From NCBI GenBank assembly GCA_035772405.1, contig JAYKKM010000120.1, forward strand, positions 989,001 through 1,053,000: a stretch of DNA of 64,000 nt, written 5' to 3'. Below are positions 58,161 through 64,000 of the stretch, one piece after another (position 1 is the first letter of the stretch; every line of letters begins with the position of its first letter). The translations under genes were made by a program, and so were the position numbers. The notes under the pieces are model-generated. The model was not told the DNA's origin. It did not search any database and saw only the letters and a program-made list of their open reading frames with translations. This DNA is from Chrysogorgia sp. JL179-B06. Lineage: Eukaryota; Cnidaria; Anthozoa; Scleralcyonacea; Chrysogorgiidae.

Positions 58161-59190
58161 AGCCGTTGTTTGAGAATACTAATTTTTTACCTTTTTAATT
58201 ATTTGTGCCTGTCTTTGGTTATCTCGCCCGTCAACACTACAGTTTCGGCATGAAATCAGCTGATAAAGTCTAGCTATATAGTCATGGTTGTTCAAAACCA
58301 ACATTACTGCATCCGCTGATTTTGTGCGGAATATGGCTTGTTTTGATGCCACATAACTTTCGCCGTCGGCGAATGGCGGCTTCAAAATAGGTACGCAATG
58401 CGTACATGCGTCTACATAATTCAACCTCGTTCCCAGGCCCTTTTTGGCGTAGTTACCATCGTGATTCGTGGCAGATATACAATAATGAAGCAATTAATAT
58501 TGTTATTTACATTTGTTGGAAGTGATTGCTATAGTGATTTCAGATAAAGGAAAATCATTACTTTACACATGATTTGGTGGACTGGTGCAGATATATTAAC
58601 CATTAAAAACTGAACAAACATATTTCTTGTGGTAAAACTATACACTACCGGTATAGCCCATTGTTTATCTGATGCATTGACTGCACACATGGGCGCGGTG
58701 CTGCACTACCGATGGGTTATTAGACTACTTGCATTTTGGGTAAGAAATACAGGAACATGTTTTATTGAACAATGTCAATCATAAACTTTAATATTATTTT
58801 GCTGTACGGTAGAGTGAAGTTATTATACCTGGCGAGCGAGGCGCGGAGAAAATAGCTCAAGAAAAGAAAGGATTTTGCACTGGATAGTGATATTTAGAAC
58901 TTACTGTTGCACAGGTATATTAGTGTCTACACTGTATAGTGTCTACACTGAAGGATTCCAATGCAGTTGAGAAAACATGGGACCGGCCCTGCTCTATGGA
59001 TTGCCTAAATAGACTAAATAATTATTCATACCCCAGTTTTCACGTACCACGAAAACATCAACAATGTCAACTGAAAATTATTTGTGTCCAAGTGGAGCGC
59101 TTTTTAACATATGCCAATGCCATGCTAGAAAACAAGAACAACTTCATGCATGTATATGTTGTGGTAAATTTATTTGAACTGGGGCAATAT
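58161..59190. other. No gene recognised
   Basis: A minus-strand frame at 58179-58493 has no known motif. GTGTCTACACTG is repeated at 58922-58951. No splice-supported coding sequence was found. Confidence 0.5.
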
Positions 59191-59204
59191 TTTTGATCTG
59201 GTAC

Positions 59205-59310
59205 AATATTTTTTAAACCAGTTTAATTTTCCAAACCAGTTTTTTTTAAACCAGTTCAATTATAAATACTGTATAGCAATTAGATTTTTCATACCAGTTC
59301 AAATTTTCTA
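59205..59310. repeat. Degenerate tandem AAACCAGTT repeat
   Basis: (T/A)AAACCAGTT(T/C)AAT-like units occur about five times over 100 bp. Confidence 0.7.
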
Positions 59311-59518
59311 AACAAGAACTTCTTGTGTTAAATCTCAATTTTAATTTTAAAGTTTAATTTTGAAGTTGTCTTGCGTTTTTAGTGCTTGTTGAGGGGATTA
59401 GCATCCAATGTCATATTTTTCCTTGAGTGTGAATACCCATGCAATCATACAGAATGTAGTAATAATCCTACTTATTATATGGCTAAGAAAGATGGCGCAC
59501 GCTGATTGGTTCGTGAGA

Positions 59519-59580
59519 GGTCCGGAAAAAAGCGTATTGCGCTCCCGGCGCTGTGAGAGGGCAAACGCCTTTTCCGGACC
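59519..59580. repeat. Inverted repeat GGTCCGGAAAA / TTTTCCGGACC
   Basis: Arms of 11 to 17 bp (GGTCCGGAAAAAAGCGT against ACGCCTTTTCCGGACC) enclose a GC-rich loop. Just upstream is AAGATGGCG with GATTGG (59489-59507), resembling YY1 and CCAAT-box motifs. A promoter is possible, but no gene follows clearly. Confidence 0.5.
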
Positions 59581-59855
59581 GGTAAGTTTTGGCGGGAAAA
59601 TTCCTGAGTTGATTTAGATGAAAATAAAAGAGGATTTGAGTATGTTCGTTGAAAAAGTTCGAACAATAACACGTCCTGGAACATTAGTGCTGCTTTTCTT
59701 GAAAGCTGTTTATCCGCAAGTGAAGAAAATGAACGCCTAGCGACCAGTAACGCATGTATAAACATGAAGCGAAATCAACAAGCTCAGAGGTAAGGTAAAC
59801 GGCAACATCTGAGAACAAAATGAACCAAAAAACAAATAATAAATATCTTATTAAC

Positions 59856-59980
59856 CTCGTTTGCTTGGTCTGTACGGTAAAGTATTTGCCTTCGGTTTTT
59901 TCGCACAGACCTCGCTCCTTCGTCGCTCGGTCTGTACGAAAACCTCAGGCAAATACTTTACCGTACAGACCTCGCACTCG
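59856..59980. mobile_element. Palindromic MITE-like hairpin
   Basis: GTCTGTACGGTAAAGTATTT(GCC) at 59869 is matched perfectly by (GGC)AAATACTTTACCGTACAGAC at 59949. Inside, GCACAGACCTCGC and GCTCGGTCTGT form a second inverted pair. The arms together span nearly the whole 120 bp. Confidence 0.75.
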
Positions 59981-59999
59981 GTTATTGTATAATCTTACA

Positions 60000-60080
60000 T
60001 TATACATATATACACATATTATACATATATATATATACATATTATACATATATATATATACATATTATACATACATATTA
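60000..60080. repeat. (TATACA)n-like microsatellite
   Basis: Imperfect TATACATAT / ACATATTATA tract of about 80 bp. Confidence 0.9.
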
Positions 60081-60650
60081 CATAATAAACAAACTATTTC
60101 TGGATTTGGACCCGGAAATTGTTCTCATCGGTCGAGATTATCACCCTCGTCCGGGCGAGGGGATAACGCTCAGTTTCGCAAAGCCTGGCGGGATGATGAA
60201 TAATCGCGATTTCTAGACATAGACAAAAAAAAACAGAGCCGAAACCTCCTACCACAAATGGCCCGAATAATAACAATTATCGCCGTTATTCTCTTCATAT
60301 TCTTTCGAGATTTTCGTTTTGGTAGATTATATAACGTTGTTCTTTAATGAATCGAGAGAACAACGTTTCTTTATCAAGGTGAAACGTGCGACTATAAATT
60401 TGACACATTTATTGATATGTTCGTCTAAAAAAATAAAAATAAGCTTCAATGGTTGGCCTGTCGGGAACTGGGCGACAGGAAGTGAACGTTATCATAATTA
60501 GGGCGCGGTTTGTTTATGTCAATCTCAAATCGAGCAAAGAAGAGGACTGCGTGAGAGCGAGCGCGCGCGAGTGATTATTAAACGAAGCCAAAACTTATTT
60601 GTGACTTGTTCTGGATACGTTCCTAGACACCTTAGACGGGATAGCGAAAA
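60081..60650. other. Region upstream of the BEL/Pao gag; possible 5' LTR and leader
   Basis: The position fits a 5' LTR and leader. I could not find matching termini or a primer-binding site, and no second LTR lies in the window. AGAGCGAGCGCGCGCGAGTG near 60553 is a short alternating tract. Confidence 0.3.
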
Positions 60651-61140
60651 ATGGCAGATCAAGGTTTCAAACTACAAGCGAAATTAAAACCTTTGGCCTT
60701 TACGGCCGAGAAGACGGACTCTGGACAGACTACGTTCTTCGATAAAGACTATGATTAAAGCAATAAACGAAGCCAAATAACTTATCGAAGAACAGAAATT
60801 TAACGAAGGGGCGAGCGTAGACGATGTTAATTAGAACTGGAGCGCAGAAATTGACCAGGAATTTGAATATGCAGACAACCAAGTGCGGAAAATAACAAAA
60901 TACATTCGAGACGTAAAGGTCCGTTAACAACGCGGTTGAAGATGCATGCTGAAGACGCGAAAAAAAACCCCGCGCATCTTGATTTCGAACGAGAGCAAAT
61001 GAAATTACAACAACAACACGAGAAGTACTGATGAGCGAGACCAACAGATTGAACAAGAAGCCAGGCTTTTGGAACAGAAACTAAAGTATCAGAAACTGTT
61101 AGAATTAGAAGCGCATCCAGACATATCGAAAGATGGGACA

Positions 61141-61559
61141 TCTGCCAAGTTGCCTAAACTACTGTAAGATAACCAAGTTCAATGGGCAATTTAGTGACTG
61201 GTTTAGATTCTGCCATCTGGAATCAGTTTGAAGCGATCATTGATAAGCAGAACATTAGCCAAATAACGAAGTTCTCCTATCTTAAAGAACTTATCGATTC
61301 AAAAGTCAAAACATGCATAGACGGGTTGCCGTTTACCGACAATGAGTATGAGAAAACAAAAGATATCCTTGTGGAAAAATACGCCAACGAAAGCGAGATC
61401 GTGAATTCCTACGTTGAAGAAATTATTGCGCTTCAGACAATCAACGGATCTCAACCAGCAAAAATAAAGGCATCCGTTCTTGCAATCGCTCGAAACTCTA
61501 AGCAAGCTGAGCAACGTAAACGGATACGTCAGGATGACACTCAACAAACTTCCGGCTAA
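61141..61559 (+). pseudogene. BEL/Pao gag core (DUF1759-like)
   Basis: AKLPKLL and ITKFNGQFSDWFRF are followed in another frame (61182-61559) by WNQFEAIIDKQNISQITKFS, YLKELIDSKVKTCIDGLPFT and NEYEKTKDILVEKYANESEI, then VEEIIALQTI. This is the capsid-like domain that packages element RNA. The N-terminus (MADQGFKLQAK at 60651) is separated by several stops. Confidence 0.85.
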
Positions 61560-61679
61560 TCAACTATGCGAAGCTCTACGAGACTGGACTGAAGATAATG
61601 AATAACCAAGAGGGAAACGATGTGACAAACGGTAAAGCATTTAACACTCTGCAGAAGAAAGACCAAACGAAACCACACG

Positions 61680-61895
61680 CATGTGAAAACTGTGAGTCCA
61701 AGGAGCATAAGTCGACTGCTTGTTCAGTTATAAGCACGCCAACTGAGACCGTAAGAAGATACTAGCACCAAAGAAACGATGCTTTAACTGCACGGGGGAG
61801 TCGCATCGAGCTGCTGAATGTCGCAGCACAACCACCTGTAGAAATTGTGCTAGAAGACACCATACGTCAATCTGCGAAACCGAAGCCAAACGAGA
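61680..61895 (+). pseudogene. BEL/Pao zinc knuckles
   Basis: CENCESKEHKSTAC is a CCHC-type knuckle. Further on, CFNCTGESHRAAEC and CRNCARRHHTSIC appear in a different frame. They bind nucleic acid in the nucleocapsid. A frame break near 61755 separates them. Confidence 0.8.
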
Positions 61896-61949
61896 GTTGT
61901 TATCAGCGCATCAAGACGATGATAGTAAAGTGATATATCCAGTCGTATT

Positions 61950-62090
61950 GTTATAGAGGTACTGTAGACGGTGTCAAGACAAGAGCTCTACTCGACACAG
62001 GGGCTGGAAGCTCCTATGCTTCTGCAAAGCTGATCAACGCCCTTCGTAAACGGCCGATAGAAACAAAAACCAAACGAATAGAGTGAAAGT
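61950..62090 (+). pseudogene. BEL/Pao aspartic protease relic
   Basis: RGTVDGVKTRALLDTGAGSS shows the catalytic DTGAG with its hydrophobic lead-in, followed by YASAKLINAL. It would cleave the gag-pol polyprotein. The frame ends at a TGA near 62083. Confidence 0.8.
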
Positions 62091-62361
62091 AGAAATCTAC
62101 AGTGCTAAGATCAAATCAATAGACGGTGACTTTACCATGGACATCAATGTAACCAAGGTAGACAAACCACATGAGTTGATGCATGTAGATACCCAGATTA
62201 CAAGACCTTGTCTGGGGTGGACAATCATGTCACCCAGCCGAGATGTAGATACTACACCACTTCTACTTACCAAATCTCCGAGTACCGAATACGAACAGCT
62301 TTGCATCCTTGATGTGCTTGGTTTAGCTGATTCGCCAACCGATGACCAACAAGAAGTATAG
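62083..62361 (+). pseudogene. BEL/Pao post-protease segment (DUF1758-like)
   Basis: MKVEIYSAKIKSIDGDFTMD, then VTKVDKPHELMHVDTQI, continues the protease region as in BEL/Pao pol. After 62361, further fragments read RSPEGWYETIAFPGRAG and KLERNDNYTAYDNVIQEQIE, the region leading into RT, with several frame changes. Confidence 0.7.
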
Positions 62362-63154
62362 CAAGAATCAAGGAACAGCTAAAACGTAGTCCCGAGGGAT
62401 GGTATGAGACTATAGCCTTCCCTGGAAGAGCAGGCACCCAGAATTACCCACCAAACTTGGTTTTACCAAAGCATGTTCTCACTTGCAAGACAGGAAGCAT
62501 GCATGGCAAGTCTTAATCATCTGGTAAAGAAGTTGGAGCGCAACGACAACTACACAGCGTACGACAACGTCATCCAAGAGCAGATTGAGAAAGGAGTTGT
62601 AGAAGTGCCCCCATAGTCGTCACTGGAAAGGAGTTCTATACCTTCCCCAAGACACGAAGCAGAAGGTACCAAACTGAACACTTCCAGTGAAACCGTAGAG
62701 CATCGCGCTCTTCTTTTATTTGGATCTGTAAGAATGTTTTCTGTAGGTCCTCGCTAATCACGACTGGATATACTCGTGCTCTCACAAGTACACTCCATAA
62801 CAGGTTTTGTAGAGGTGGTCCCGGGTGTAGTCGTTAAGAGACGGCTGATCTGCTCGTTCTTTTGCCGAGGCATCGTAGACTGCACCAGCAGGACAACCAA
62901 ATGTAGAGACAGTATCGATTCACCCGAGTTTTATTCGGACTAACATCCTCTCCATTCCTGTTCGTTGGAGTCATCAATCAATATCTCACGTTATAGGAAG
63001 ATCGGTACCCTGAGTTCGTAGAGGAACTAGGTCGCAGTCTATACGCGTGGACGATTTACTGATGGGCGGAGCTACTGCCGAGGAAGCTCAAAGGAAGAAG
63101 TCAATGTCCAAGGAAATATTCGAAGATGTTAAACTATTGTGAAAAGCGGGACAT

Positions 63155-64000
63155 GCATAGGCCTGATGCAAATGCTGTGAAACTGGACCAGCTCACTGCT
63201 GCCAACTTTGGATCTCTTCAACTGCGTTAGAAAATATGTCTTGCGTGCTTTCTTGATAACTTCAGAGACATGGTCATTCCACTTAATATTACTGGAAATG
63301 ATCAAACCTAAAATCTTGGCGCTATTTACTATTTCCAAGGGATTACCGTTAATTATAATAGGATCAAAATGTACAATAGGTTTACTAAAACCGATACGCA
63401 GTTCTTTACATTTTCCCTCGTTCAACTGGAACCTATCGGCTAAGGTTTTATTTGTTAGATCATTTACATTATCTTGGGTAGAGCTGATCACACCCCCTTT
63501 TCAACAGTCTCGGCGATGGTCGTATCGTCGACATACTTCCACATCTTGGTGCCAGGGATGTCTAGTTCGTTCATCATAATTATAAAAAGTCAGGGTCCCA
63601 GTTTTGTTCCTTGTGGCGGGCTTGATTTCACTCGTTGTCATATACAGCTCAGAAAGTCAGTGATCCACTCAATGGTCCATTGCGGTAAATCGTAGGTTGA
63701 GAGTTTCATGACTAGTAAATGATGATCGATCAAATCGAACGACTTCTTAAAGTTAAATAAAACAACTCTGACGGTTGCGCCATTCCCGTCAGTGGAACTG
63801 TTTCATGAATGAAGCATATACTCACTAGGGTCTGCAGGGTGGTACTTGAGCTAGGAACCGTGCCAAATTGGTTTGGATCAACTCTCTGGAGTACGGCTGG
63901 CTTCACAAACATGTTAACCACATAGTCCTCAGCGACTTTAGATAAAATTGGTGTGAGAGATATTGGGCGAAGGTCTTTATTAACATCGCATACCAGCTTT
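63155..64000 (-). pseudogene. LINE RT fragment running off the window
   Basis: Minus strand from 64000: DYVVNMFVKPAVLQRVDPNQ with FGTVPSSSTTLQTLVS, then (frame changes) RVVLFNFKKSFDLIDHHLLV, PPQGTKLGP, and a YVDD centre near 63525, then KCKELRIGFSKP, GNPLEIVNSAKILGLIISSN and KKARKTYFLTQLKRSKV. The PQGTKLGPW-type motif marks a LINE family common in marine invertebrates. The 5' part lies beyond the window. Confidence 0.85.

Larger units (their letters stand above)
60651..63170 (+). mobile_element. Degenerate BEL/Pao LTR retrotransposon (gag-pol relic)
   Basis: The order is gag, DUF1759-like domain, two zinc knuckles, aspartic protease, DUF1758-like tail, then RT pieces. All are broken by stops and shifts. 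The identification rests on the TKFNGQFSDWFRF / KFSYLKELIDSKV block, which is typical of BEL/Pao gag, and on DTGAG in the protease. The RT remnant at about 63045-63140 reads VDDLLMGGATAEEAQRKKSM. Integrase and a 3' LTR are absent; a LINE on the other strand begins where it ends. Confidence 0.85.

Noticed and set aside
59642..59740. Short ATG frame MFVEKVRTITRPGTLVLLFL
   Set aside because: Stops after about 32 codons; the nearby YY1/CCAAT-like words are suggestive, but no gene structure follows.

Overview
The window looks like repeat-dense nuclear DNA from an animal, most likely a cnidarian such as a coral or anemone. The evidence is AT-rich sequence, split or single-exon genes with vertebrate-like splice sites, many decayed CR1/L2-type LINEs, Penelope-like elements with hammerhead-type ribozyme motifs, a BEL/Pao relic, many foldback elements, and a class A GPCR resembling GPR161. 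There is nothing bacterial here: no operons, rRNA, tRNA or CRISPR. The taxonomic call is inference.

Layout. 1-3285 is a decayed LINE with a 2A-like motif at its left edge, running into a second LINE fragment on the other strand (3286-3660). 3660-7600 holds TA microsatellites, a hammerhead-like motif, a four-copy minisatellite of about 187 bp, a direct duplication and a foldback structure. 7606-33549 is the dominant object: a macrosatellite of five near-identical copies of a 5.2-kb unit. Each unit is a 1.7-kb spacer, then about 60 copies of a 47-bp repeat, then a block built from the 9-mer TCCATTGGA. The spacer holds an exon-like segment, a LINE scrap and two direct repeats that each carry a hammerhead-like core. 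Diagnostic variants alternate between units (1,3,5 against 2,4), suggesting a dimeric higher-order repeat or an assembly that interleaves two alleles.

33750-39400 contains an L2-like LINE on the minus strand, split by a shorter LINE at a 5-bp target duplication, and then foldback elements. 39400-44760 holds small DNA-transposon relics, a Penelope-like fragment and two exons of an unrecognised host gene on the minus strand. 45000-47365 is a nest of inverted-repeat elements. 48700-50580 is a degenerate Penelope-like element with a GIY-YIG endonuclease relic between inverted terminal repeats, set in long TA tracts. 51075-52356 is the GPR161-like receptor gene, with an apparent one-base frameshift at the end of TM7. 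53000-58160 holds a MITE and three LINE fragments, two of the same family. 60651-63170 is a broken BEL/Pao element (gag, zinc knuckles, protease, RT) abutting another LINE RT on the minus strand that runs off the window.

Only two loci look like host protein genes: the receptor and the two-exon gene. The rest is mobile or satellite DNA. The recurring theme is hammerhead-like motifs in at least four unrelated contexts, including every unit of the macrosatellite.
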